From the NCBI GenBank assembly GCA_966250325.1, contig CBINGY010000003.1, positions 1 through 64,000 on the forward strand: DNA of 64,000 nucleotides, written 5' to 3'. This DNA is from Jiulongibacter sp966250325. GTDB lineage: Bacteria > Bacteroidota > Bacteroidia > Cytophagales > Spirosomataceae. The position numbers were made by a program, and so were the translations under genes. The notes under the pieces are model-generated. The model saw only the letters and a program-made list of their open reading frames with translations. It searched no databases and was not told where the DNA came from. Of this stretch, positions 9,109-17,413 are shown piece by piece. The first letter of the stretch is position 1, and each line of letters begins with the position of its first letter.

Positions 9109-10026
9109 TTATACATCACAAATTTTAACACACCTTTCCAGAGAGGCCAACATACCCTCTTTATCTTTTGGTGTAGGAACAAATTCCTGTCCCAGGTATC
9201 CTTTATAACCACTGTCAATGATCGCCTTGATTACAGCAGGATAATAAATTTCCTGTGTTTCGTCGATTTCTTTACGGCCCGGCATGCCACCTGTATGGTA
9301 GTGGCTGATGTATTTTCCGTATCTACGGATATTCCGGATGTGATCTCCGTGCATACTTTGCATATGGAAAATATCGTATAGAAGTTTGAAATACTCAGAG
9401 TTGACCATTTCGCACAGGGAAACACCCCAGTCGATATGATCACACATGTAATCGCGGTGGCTATCCCGAGAGCTTAGTAGCTCCATGGTTAGAACCACAT
9501 CGTGTTTTTCACAGGTCGGGATTAATCTTCTAATAACGGCTGCACAGTTTTGCATACCCACATAGTCATTCATTCCGTTTCTGTTTCCTGAAAAACAGAT
9601 GAGGTTTTTTATGCCATTGGCGGCAGCCTGAGGAATGAGATCTTCATAAAATGCCACGAGTACATCGTGTGTAGCAGGATCTGAAAAAAACCAGGTGAGA
9701 TTGGTGCCGCGTTTTTTGCCGTTCTGGTCTACTTCTGGCCAATCTCCCCAGCCGATGGCACAGTCTAGACCATATTTTTTCTGAACCGGCCATTCTTTTG
9801 GACCGGTAAGTTCGATTGACTTTAAGCCCATTTTCTGGGCACCCTTGCAAAGTTCTTCAAACTCTATGGAGCCATAGCACCACCTGCAGGCAGAGTGCTT
9901 GATATTATTTTTTAGTGCTACAGTGGGAGTGAAAGCTTCTTTGGCTACCGCACCCACAGAGACTGAGCCCGCCGCAGCCATGGTGCCCAGTGCTTTCAAT
10001 GCGTTTCTTCTCGATGTACTTTTCAT
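9109..10026 (-). CDS. Sugar phosphate isomerase/epimerase-type TIM barrel protein (hydroxypyruvate isomerase-like), Tat-exported
   Basis: A 305-residue protein with an N-terminal twin-arginine leader (SRRNALKALG, Arg6-Arg7, followed by a Gly/Ala/Val-rich core to about residue 28), so probably folded in the cytoplasm and exported. The rest is an AP-endonuclease-2/xylose isomerase-like barrel with metal-ligand candidates in VVLTMELL, YDIFHMQ, HYHTGGMPGR and LGQEFVP. It resembles the hydroxypyruvate isomerase family, but the true substrate is not known. It is the last gene of a three-gene operon, 19 bp behind the cytochrome gene, ending at the terminator at 9060-9087. I infer isomerisation or cleavage of an oxidised (keto) sugar. 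Confidence 0.85.
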   Translation of the reverse strand: MKSTSRRNALKALGTMAAAGSVSVGAVAKEAFTPTVALKNNIKHSACRWCYGSIEFEELCKGAQKMGLKSIELTGPKEWPVQKKYGLDCAIGWGDWPEVDQNGKKRGTNLTWFFSDPATHDVLVAFYEDLIPQAAANGIKNLICFSGNRNGMNDYVGMQNCAAVIRRLIPTCEKHDVVLTMELLSSRDSHRDYMCDHIDWGVSLCEMVNSEYFKLLYDIFHMQSMHGDHIRNIRRYGKYISHYHTGGMPGRKEIDETQEIYYPAVIKAIIDSGYKGYLGQEFVPTPKDKEGMLASLERCVKICDV

Positions 10027-10045
10027 TATTTCAGTAGGGTTAAAA

Positions 10046-11968
10046 CTATTTCAGGCCGTTAATATACGAAGCAATTTTCAAAGCATCGGCTTTTGGCACG
10101 TGAGGCATGGGAGCCATTGGCGTGGAGTAATCCGGCCAGTTTTGAGGCTGGGGATTGTAAATAAGCTCCACGATTTTGGTATTGCTGTATTTTCTTTTGG
10201 CGATATCCTTAAATGCAGGCCCCACCACTTTTTTCTCTTCTGAATGACAGGCCAGGCAGGTGTGCTTCTGTAGTAAGGGCTTGACCTCGGCAAAGGTAGG
10301 TGCGGCCTTGGAAGATGCTGCGGCAGGTTTGCCATCAGGAGATTCGGTTTTCTTTACATTTGACGAAGCTGAGGCAGGTTTTGCTTTACCTGAATCTGTA
10401 GATTTCACCTCTGATGTACTCAGTTTCTGACCTTCCGGTATGGCATTAAGGGTATAATATACCGTTGGATGAATCAGTGAATAATACGTTCCTGCCGATC
10501 TTATTCCCTCCAGATTTAGCTCATGTACATAATATCTGCGAAGCCCATCCATTACGATTCTCACTTTTTTCCCATCAGCAGATAATTTGACACCTTTTAT
10601 GCCCAGTTCCTCGCGGTTAATGGGTGGTGAGCCATAAACCGGGTGATGTTTGTAAATAAAGCTTGCAGCCGAATAGGAGGCAAGATCTTCTGCCGACTTC
10701 TTATCAACAGGCAAAGTGAATTCTATTTCAAAACCATCTGGCATTGCTCTTACAGCCAACATTTCAAATGGCATTTTCCCATTCCATACCAATCGCTGAA
10801 GTCCCTGATTGGCATCACCGGCAGAGCCCCAGCCACGGTTGGTTTCGCCTACGAAAAGAGAGCCGTCTTTGGCCCACTCAAGCCTCATTACCCCTGATTG
10901 AAAACCATTTCTGAAATCCCAGGCAGCTCCCTGATATTCGCCGTTTATTTTTTCAAGAAAGACCCTCATAATTTTCGATTGGCCCTGATCTCCCACGAAT
11001 ATCTGTCCTGTAAATGGTCCGAAAGCACCACCGGTTTCGTCTTTGATAGGTTCAGAATTTGAAATCCCGAGGATTCCGTGAGGCAGCCAAACGGCAGGCG
11101 TTTGTACCGAAGGATATTTTTCTTTCAGCTGCCATAGCATATCCGGTGTCTCATTGATTACATTTTCGGGTTTTATATAGGCCCCTGCCTCGTTCTTAAC
11201 TTTTCTGTTATCCCGCTCGGCAAAGAACTTTTCTTCGGTAATCTTCACCGGTGAATTTTCAGAAACCCATTTTAAACTTGCCGGATGTGCTACAAAAGTT
11301 CCTTTTTTGATATGCCAAAGGCCTCCTGAGCCAATCCAGTCTCCCTGATTGTCAGTATAAAATAATTCGCCATCAATCATGCCCAGACCTGCAGGGGAAC
11401 GCATTCCTGCAGCAAACTCCTCCCGTCTGCCGTCAGCATATACTTTGAAAATTGTACCACGGGTAGGAACCCGAGCTTCACCCCGCCACCACTCTTCATC
11501 TCCGAAAGCCACATTACCACTCACAAAGAAGTTTCCGTCAGGGGCGATAACTGGTCCAAAGGAATATTCATGATAATGACCGGAAACAGGCCAGGCGTGT
11601 ACGGTTTCGTAGTGATCGGCTTTGCCGTCACCGTTTGTGTCGGTCAGTCGGGTTAGTTCACCTCGCTGTGAGCAATAGAGTGAACCATCCTTGTAAACCA
11701 GGCCCAGAATTTCGTGCAAACCGGAGGCAAATTTGCGGAAATACGGCGTACGGCTCGTCGGATTTTCCATAATCCAAACATCACCGCGGCGGGTACTTAT
11801 GGCCAGAGAGCCTTTTGGCAGAGAACATAGACCACCCACTTCAAGTAGTACACCTTCTGGCACTGCGGGAGTTACAATTTTGAAAAAATCTTCTTCTTTC
11901 GGTGATTCCTGAGCCAGAAGGCTTCCTGCCATCATCGCTAGGAATATATAACTAATAAACTTCTTCAT
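10046..11968 (-). CDS. Beta-propeller dehydrogenase-like protein with C-terminal cytochrome c domain
   Basis: A 640-residue secreted protein with a signal peptide (about 1-19). Residues ~30-490 have the repeated propeller blades seen in membrane-bound sugar dehydrogenase-like proteins (RRGDVWIMENP, GTIFKVYADGRREEFAAGMRSPAGLGM, GPFTGQIFVGDQGQ, LEWAKDGSLFVGETNRGWG). A Lys/Ala/Ser/Pro linker (~505-555) leads to a small cytochrome c domain with haem motif CLACH at 571-575 and a likely Met axial ligand in the TPMAPMPH segment. It probably passes electrons from periplasmic substrate oxidation to the respiratory chain. It sits in the middle of the operon, 5 bp behind the DUF1080 gene. Confidence 0.85.
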   Translation of the reverse strand: MKKFISYIFLAMMAGSLLAQESPKEEDFFKIVTPAVPEGVLLEVGGLCSLPKGSLAISTRRGDVWIMENPTSRTPYFRKFASGLHEILGLVYKDGSLYCSQRGELTRLTDTNGDGKADHYETVHAWPVSGHYHEYSFGPVIAPDGNFFVSGNVAFGDEEWWRGEARVPTRGTIFKVYADGRREEFAAGMRSPAGLGMIDGELFYTDNQGDWIGSGGLWHIKKGTFVAHPASLKWVSENSPVKITEEKFFAERDNRKVKNEAGAYIKPENVINETPDMLWQLKEKYPSVQTPAVWLPHGILGISNSEPIKDETGGAFGPFTGQIFVGDQGQSKIMRVFLEKINGEYQGAAWDFRNGFQSGVMRLEWAKDGSLFVGETNRGWGSAGDANQGLQRLVWNGKMPFEMLAVRAMPDGFEIEFTLPVDKKSAEDLASYSAASFIYKHHPVYGSPPINREELGIKGVKLSADGKKVRIVMDGLRRYYVHELNLEGIRSAGTYYSLIHPTVYYTLNAIPEGQKLSTSEVKSTDSGKAKPASASSNVKKTESPDGKPAAASSKAAPTFAEVKPLLQKHTCLACHSEEKKVVGPAFKDIAKRKYSNTKIVELIYNPQPQNWPDYSTPMAPMPHVPKADALKIASYINGLK

Positions 11969-11973
11969 GTTTC

Positions 11974-13794
11974 TCAGAAAATAATGTTGTAATTGAATTG
12001 ACCTTTAACCGTTACCAGAAGCTCCTGCTTCTCTCCTGATTTTCTTACGGTTACATTCCCTGCCTGAATCTTTTCAGGAATCTCTACGTACCAGGATTTC
12101 CCATCAACGGCGTATAATCCCTCTTCTATCTTTTCAATGGAGGTGCCTTCTGCCAGTCTTGCGGCCAGAGATTGCGTGCCTTTGATTTCGAGTGTTCTTT
12201 TTAGTTTTTGACCTTCCGAAGCCTCGATTTTATCGGTTATTACGGCTCCAAATAGTTGATATTCAAAGGTGGGGATATTCTGATCATTCAATCGGTAACC
12301 CAGGGGCCGGAATCCGGTAGCTGTGGTGTCTGAAGGCCAGTTTGAAGAGGTGCTTTTATTAAACAGCAGGTCATCATTGAAACCTGTAACGGCACCGAGA
12401 GGGCGGGAACTTCCGTCGCCCCGGCTGTCCCACATAGGTGTGGCATTGAGAAAACCTCCCCGCCATGCCTGAATGATATTTCCTTTGTCGAGGTCATAGG
12501 TAAAGTGAACGCCTGCTGGAGTGCTTACTGAGATTCCGTGTACCACTCTGGTTCTTTTTCCGTCTTCGCTAAAATCCATGAAGCTGCGGAGGTTACTGTA
12601 ATCATCTGCAAGCACCAGAATAGGGTCTGAAGGTTTGTTGCCCAGCATAGAGCCCTGGGAGTGCATAGCTGTAGGTCTGAAACCGGGTCCAGAGATAAAT
12701 AAACCAAGTGCAGGACTCATCCATCCGTCGTATTTGGCACTGTATATTTCTATCTGATGTGAACCGGCAGTAAGGTTTACGGATCCAGTGCGTTCATCAT
12801 TAGGGCCTGTATACCGGTTTGGTATTACGAATTCGTTGCCGATTTTCAGGTAATTATTCGATGAAGAGAAGAGCGAAAAATGGTATTCTCCCGTAGCGGG
12901 TGCCTGTAATTCTCCCTTTAATTTATATGAGTATTCATTCGGCTGTTTAAGAAACTCCCAGGATAATTCCTGAAGAGGGCCTGTTGCATCAACTTTAAGC
13001 TCCTGAGGGTCAGCGTCGGGATTATACGGTGCATAGCTAACCTCATAGTTGAGGTTTTTCAGAGTAGCTGCCGGCTTGTCATATTCTGTGAGCAGGATGT
13101 TTCTGAATGCCAGTGAGCCGTGATCGCCCTGAAAACGCAGAGGACCTTTGGCAACTTCCTTTTCTGTGAGGGCACCACGGGTGACTCCTGAGAGCTCCAC
13201 ATTTTCATGAAGGATTTGTCCGTTAAGCTCAACTAACAGAATCCGGGCATTTTCTGTTTTCTTTCCGGAAGCATCAAATCTGGGAGCCTGAAACGATATT
13301 TTCATGTGCTGCCACAGGCCCGGAGCTTTGCAGGCATTTACCCTTGGGGCGTAGCCTTCGTATCCTTTCTCACCCTCAGGCATGGCCTCGTTCCAGCGTT
13401 CGTAGATTCCTCCACAATCATTGTATTTGGCATCCTTTTTCCCCCAGCTATCCAGAAGTTGAATTTCATAGTTGCCCTGCATATAGATGCCCGAATTGGA
13501 ACCTTTGGCCATCATGAAATCAAACTCCAGATCAATGTCTCCATGTTTAAATGAAGATACCAGCTCGTAATCTCCGCCATATTTCCCATGTTCATGAATG
13601 TTGACAAGAACCCCTTTTCCAGGGGTAGATTGCAAATCGTTTTCTTTGAAGGGATGAGCGGTGGCCTCAGCTGCTATGCTCCAGTTTCCGGCCGGATTTG
13701 TAAACTCCTTCAGATTTTCTGAAAGGATTTGCCTTTGGCCCAATGAGGCCAGAGGCAGCAAAGCCAGTAAAAGGCTTTTTGGTTTAAATATCAT
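11974..13794 (-). CDS. DUF1080 (3-keto-disaccharide hydrolase-type) secreted protein with PA14-like domain
   Basis: A 606-residue protein with a signal peptide (~1-19). Residues ~20-235 are a DUF1080 concanavalin-like domain (DLEFDFMMAKGSNSGIYMQGNYEIQL, then GGIYERW and a GDHGSLAFRNILL strand). Residues ~275-370 resemble a PA14-type sugar-binding module (GEYHFSLFSSSNNYLKIG, then GSHQIEIYSAKYDGW). A further all-beta region follows to the end. DUF1080 proteins are known to hydrolyse 3-keto-glycosides. It is the first gene of the operon, with a TAnnTTTG element about 24 bp upstream. The context (cytochrome c protein and TIM-barrel isomerase) supports a periplasmic keto-sugar pathway, but this is inference. 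Confidence 0.85.
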   Translation of the reverse strand: MIFKPKSLLLALLPLASLGQRQILSENLKEFTNPAGNWSIAAEATAHPFKENDLQSTPGKGVLVNIHEHGKYGGDYELVSSFKHGDIDLEFDFMMAKGSNSGIYMQGNYEIQLLDSWGKKDAKYNDCGGIYERWNEAMPEGEKGYEGYAPRVNACKAPGLWQHMKISFQAPRFDASGKKTENARILLVELNGQILHENVELSGVTRGALTEKEVAKGPLRFQGDHGSLAFRNILLTEYDKPAATLKNLNYEVSYAPYNPDADPQELKVDATGPLQELSWEFLKQPNEYSYKLKGELQAPATGEYHFSLFSSSNNYLKIGNEFVIPNRYTGPNDERTGSVNLTAGSHQIEIYSAKYDGWMSPALGLFISGPGFRPTAMHSQGSMLGNKPSDPILVLADDYSNLRSFMDFSEDGKRTRVVHGISVSTPAGVHFTYDLDKGNIIQAWRGGFLNATPMWDSRGDGSSRPLGAVTGFNDDLLFNKSTSSNWPSDTTATGFRPLGYRLNDQNIPTFEYQLFGAVITDKIEASEGQKLKRTLEIKGTQSLAARLAEGTSIEKIEEGLYAVDGKSWYVEIPEKIQAGNVTVRKSGEKQELLVTVKGQFNYNIIF

Positions 13795-13817
13795 AGTTAT
13801 AGAATTGATCGGTTGGT

Positions 13818-13825
13818 CAAAGTTA
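13818..13825 (-). promoter_or_regulatory. Candidate -7 element for the DUF1080 operon (TAACTTTG)
   Basis: Full match to TAnnTTTG on the minus strand, 24 bp upstream of the start codon, implying a short leader of about 15 nt. Confidence 0.45.
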
Positions 13826-13939
13826 AAGCGAGGTATTAATAATACTTTAATTTTTGCTTAAGAGCACGGATTTGGGTTATTAAAGCCTGGGAATAGGCTG
13901 GTTTAATGAAAGAAAATTTGAAATGAGTCGGAATCCACA

Positions 13940-16291
13940 TCACTGAAGTTTATAATTCACATAGGTAATGCACTCTTTAATGACTTCGCTTTCATAAGCG
14001 GTTTCGTCAAATTCCGTTTTAAGCTTTTTGAAATACGTTTGATATTCCGGTTTTACCTTCGTTTCCATTCGTATATGGTAAGCATCTATTTCTTCCTGAT
14101 TGAAGGATTTGGGTTTACCGAGGGCGTATGAAATGTAGTAGGCGTTACGTTCACATAGTGCTCCCATATAACAGATCTTTGCCGCAAGTTCAGGATCTGG
14201 TTTTGCTGAAAGGGCCTTATCAAAACACATTTTTGCATACGAATTGGTGTAATAGTCGGTCTCTGTGGGCTGGCCATACTCTATTTCTGCAGAGCTCCAG
14301 TAGCGTTCGGAAAATAGCCACCCATTACCCCAATAGCTCATGTTATACGCTGCCAGGCCGAGATTATACCAGACCTGAGCGTTTTTCGGGCTTTTTTCAG
14401 TTTGCCTCTTATAGTCCACCACTTTTTCGAAATAAGCTTTCGGATTTAAAAGAGACTCGTCTGGTGTTCCGTAACCAATATATTGACGGGGAATAGGAGA
14501 AAAATAGGTAAGAAAGGTTTCTGAATTCAGGGTACTGTCTGGCATTTGATTAAACACAGCGAGAGCCTCTTCATATTGCTGGGTTTTTACCAGTTTTCTG
14601 GCATAGACCATCCGGGTGGCATTCAGATCAAGCGAGGCTAGTTCAATCAGCTTTTTATCTGTCCCGGAAGCCTGCGGGTTACTGATAAATCTCAATACAT
14701 TCTGTAGAAGAACTTCATCGGCTTTATCGAGCATTCCGGGCTTTGTAATGCCGGTTTCATAGGTGTAATCAAAGTCTGAAGCTCCATAGGCCCTGGCCAG
14801 GAATGCCTTAACGGAGGCATTATCATCTTTACGTTGAGATTCTTTTGAACTACAAGAAGATAGTAAACCTCCATTTGTCTTTCCAAAGGTATTTTGAATA
14901 TATCGGGCCTCCAGTTTTTCTGAAAGGAATACGAGAAGATTGTTATCCCGGAAGTTTTCGGCAGGTCGGTAGGCGGCAAGCTTATTTAATAGGTCAATCT
15001 CTTTTTTTGAAAAATCTCCGGTTTCCAATTCATAAAGCAGATCCAGGAAATTTACCTGCTTTTTCAGTGCCGGGTTTGACGAACTCACCTTGTCAATGTT
15101 TTCCTTCATGGCCTCAAAATCTTCGGCGATGTATTCCAGGTAAGCGGTGCAGGCATACCAGAAATCGGGGTTTTTCACCGAATTGTTGCCCGCCTGAGCT
15201 TCAGAAAATGTTTTTAACTGATCAAAATAGCTGGCGGCCTTATCCTGTACCTGTATTATTTTGGCGGAGTCTACTTCGTAATTCTCATCGTAAATATCCA
15301 TATTCCAGGAATAGAGGCCCGAGCCACGGCCTGCGTAAAAGTTGACCTCATTTTTGTTGATTTCACGGGTCATGATGAGTTCAAGCAGCGGGTAATTTGG
15401 ATCTGCTTCAGCAATTTTTTCCATGAGATCCAGCCCATCCTGATAGGGCTGAATACCCTGAAGAGCATACAAGGCGAGTTTATCTTCCGTATTTTGAGCG
15501 AGTTTCAGGGCTCCTGAAAAATAGTGGTTGGCCAGTCTTCTTACACTGAGATCGGCCTGATTCCGGCGAGTGGGCGATTGGGCGAAAATTCGGGAGAACT
15601 CTAAAACTGCCCGGGCGGTATCTCCCAGTGCCAGATGTGCACCCGCCACACGGCTTTCAATCCACTCGCTTATGTAGGTTCTGGTTTTATATTCTTCCGA
15701 AAGTCTGCTGTGATCGTCAATGAGCATGCCGTATTCATTGAGCTTGGCATTGATTTTTGTAATCTGAAAGACATACCTTTCCTTTATGAAGTCTTCGCGG
15801 GCCAATAGAATCTGATTGAGAGCCTGCTCGCGGTAATCTCCCAGAAGTTGCTCATTCAAAGGTTCTGCCGGCTGCCAGTCATTGCTGTATTTTTCGGTTT
15901 CTTTGTCAATTTGCCGGGTGAGTTGCAGATAAGTTGCTGCCTCATTTTTGCCAATTTGCTGTAGTTTCAGAATCAGATCGTGGCCTCCTTCTGATTCATA
16001 TAAGCCTTTTTTAAACTCCTCTCTTGTTATTTTTCCATTCGTATATTGTACCCAGGTTTCAATATTCAGCGAGTCTGCCAGCATCTCGGAGCTGGGTGAA
16101 TCAGATGAAAAGCTTAGGTAGTTATGAGTAAAGAAATAGGGCTCAGTGGCTGGCGGACGGGTACTAATTTTAGGGTCAAACAGCGTGAAAAACTCTTCAA
16201 AATCAAGAGGACCCGGCCCACAGGCTATGGAAAACAAAATGAACCAGGCCAGAGAACGGGAAAAGGTAAAATTCTGCTTTTTGAACCACAT
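13940..16291 (-). CDS. Uncharacterised large TPR-type helical lipoprotein
   Basis: A 783-residue protein. A signal sequence ends in lipobox SIAC at Cys24, followed by CGPGP, so it should be a lipid-anchored envelope protein. The body is mostly alpha-helical with several tetratricopeptide-like pairs: residues ~215-240 with AHLALGDTARAVLEFSRI; ~565-590 with ARKLVKTQQYEEALAVFNQMP; ~640-665 with AQVWYNLGLAAYNMSYWG. Other segments are Tyr/Trp/Phe-rich. I do not recognise a named family. It follows the 339-residue lipoprotein gene by 23 bp and is transcribed with it. It could be a scaffold for a surface complex; function unknown. Confidence 0.75.
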   Translation of the reverse strand: MWFKKQNFTFSRSLAWFILFSIACGPGPLDFEEFFTLFDPKISTRPPATEPYFFTHNYLSFSSDSPSSEMLADSLNIETWVQYTNGKITREEFKKGLYESEGGHDLILKLQQIGKNEAATYLQLTRQIDKETEKYSNDWQPAEPLNEQLLGDYREQALNQILLAREDFIKERYVFQITKINAKLNEYGMLIDDHSRLSEEYKTRTYISEWIESRVAGAHLALGDTARAVLEFSRIFAQSPTRRNQADLSVRRLANHYFSGALKLAQNTEDKLALYALQGIQPYQDGLDLMEKIAEADPNYPLLELIMTREINKNEVNFYAGRGSGLYSWNMDIYDENYEVDSAKIIQVQDKAASYFDQLKTFSEAQAGNNSVKNPDFWYACTAYLEYIAEDFEAMKENIDKVSSSNPALKKQVNFLDLLYELETGDFSKKEIDLLNKLAAYRPAENFRDNNLLVFLSEKLEARYIQNTFGKTNGGLLSSCSSKESQRKDDNASVKAFLARAYGASDFDYTYETGITKPGMLDKADEVLLQNVLRFISNPQASGTDKKLIELASLDLNATRMVYARKLVKTQQYEEALAVFNQMPDSTLNSETFLTYFSPIPRQYIGYGTPDESLLNPKAYFEKVVDYKRQTEKSPKNAQVWYNLGLAAYNMSYWGNGWLFSERYWSSAEIEYGQPTETDYYTNSYAKMCFDKALSAKPDPELAAKICYMGALCERNAYYISYALGKPKSFNQEEIDAYHIRMETKVKPEYQTYFKKLKTEFDETAYESEVIKECITYVNYKLQ

Positions 16292-16314
16292 AGTATATTA
16301 AAGTTTCTGCATTA

Positions 16315-17334
16315 TTAGCGAAGTAATTGTCTGAGTTGCTTCATACTGAATTTATCCATAGCTGACTCATCCAGGTGGTAAAAAAGGATTTCGGGATGCT
16401 TGTTTTTGATCCGGGATACCACGGCTTTCTTTACCTGAAGTAATTCATTGAAGTTTACCTCTTCAAAACGAAAAATATCTCCTTTTCTGAAATCCAGATG
16501 CTGTAATGTGCCATTTTCTGCACAAATAAAAATTTGACGATCTTCAGTTTTTTTCAGTTTAAGGTTCTTGCTCAGGTCTTCCGGAGATTTGTTCTTCAGA
16601 AAGGTAAAAAGTTTATGGTTGCGGTAAACCAGGGTTTGCTGGAAAATAGGCAATGCCAGATCGATAGGCAGCGGGTATTCAGGAATCCGATAGACGTATT
16701 GGTCAATAATCTCGGGATCAAAAAGCGAATTGTGGGTATTTGGGTTGGTCCAGTCGCCTACGTTGTAAAGCATTAAGGTGGCTTTGTCTACCGGAGGAAC
16801 TCCCGTTTGCTCCATAAATTTTATCTGATGGAGCCGTAAAGTGGCTGAAATCTGAGTGTCCGGAAATTCCTTCCGGAGGTGTTTCAGAAAGTTGAAATAG
16901 GCTTCCCGGGTTGATTTTGACCAGTCGCAATCTATTTGCAGAGTATTTATAGTCAACTTATTCTGCTTTGCCAAATCCTTAATTTTTAGGGTCGTATTCC
17001 CGGCTAGCTCAGGAAGCTCTGAGTCTGTGAGTTTCGACATGGTGCGATTGGTAATGTACACCACAGGAACTACCTCGCCTGCGGGTTTCACTTTAAATCT
17101 GATCACACTTTTCGGAATAGCCTTTCCGGTGGTTTCATCCAGATCAATATCGAAAAAGCGGATGTATTGCTTACAAATGTGTAGTTGATCCAGTTTTTCC
17201 AGCGAGTTTTTTGAGGGATTATAGCTTGATTTCCAATGATAAATGGCCGATGACAGGTGTTTTTCCTCCTGCTCTGTTGGCTGGCACTCTGTAAAAGTCA
17301 ATAGGAGAAGTATTGTCAACAAACGGAGGTTCAT
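16315..17334 (-). CDS. Uncharacterised lipoprotein with DUF3142/glycoside hydrolase-like TIM barrel features
   Basis: A 339-residue protein with a hydrophobic leader and a possible lipid-attachment Cys17 (FTEC, an unusual Glu at -1). The order of segments KYIRFFDIDLDE, VVPVVYITN, LQIDCDWSKSTREAYFNFL, ISATLRLHQIKF, VDKATLMLYNVGDW and IDLALPIFQQTL follows successive strands of a beta/alpha barrel and resembles DUF3142-type proteins, where the QIDxD segment is a hallmark. The acidic residues in DCDWS and DW could be catalytic. It is the first gene of a two-gene unit with the TPR lipoprotein, divergent from the ABC exporter. The family link is by pattern only. Confidence 0.65.
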   Translation of the reverse strand: MNLRLLTILLLLTFTECQPTEQEEKHLSSAIYHWKSSYNPSKNSLEKLDQLHICKQYIRFFDIDLDETTGKAIPKSVIRFKVKPAGEVVPVVYITNRTMSKLTDSELPELAGNTTLKIKDLAKQNKLTINTLQIDCDWSKSTREAYFNFLKHLRKEFPDTQISATLRLHQIKFMEQTGVPPVDKATLMLYNVGDWTNPNTHNSLFDPEIIDQYVYRIPEYPLPIDLALPIFQQTLVYRNHKLFTFLKNKSPEDLSKNLKLKKTEDRQIFICAENGTLQHLDFRKGDIFRFEEVNFNELLQVKKAVVSRIKNKHPEILFYHLDESAMDKFSMKQLRQLLR

Positions 17335-17413
17335 AAGTTCAAAGTAAAAGGATTTAACGAGATTTGCGAATGGATTGTGTGTAAGGTTTACGACACAATT
17401 TCAGAACATATCA

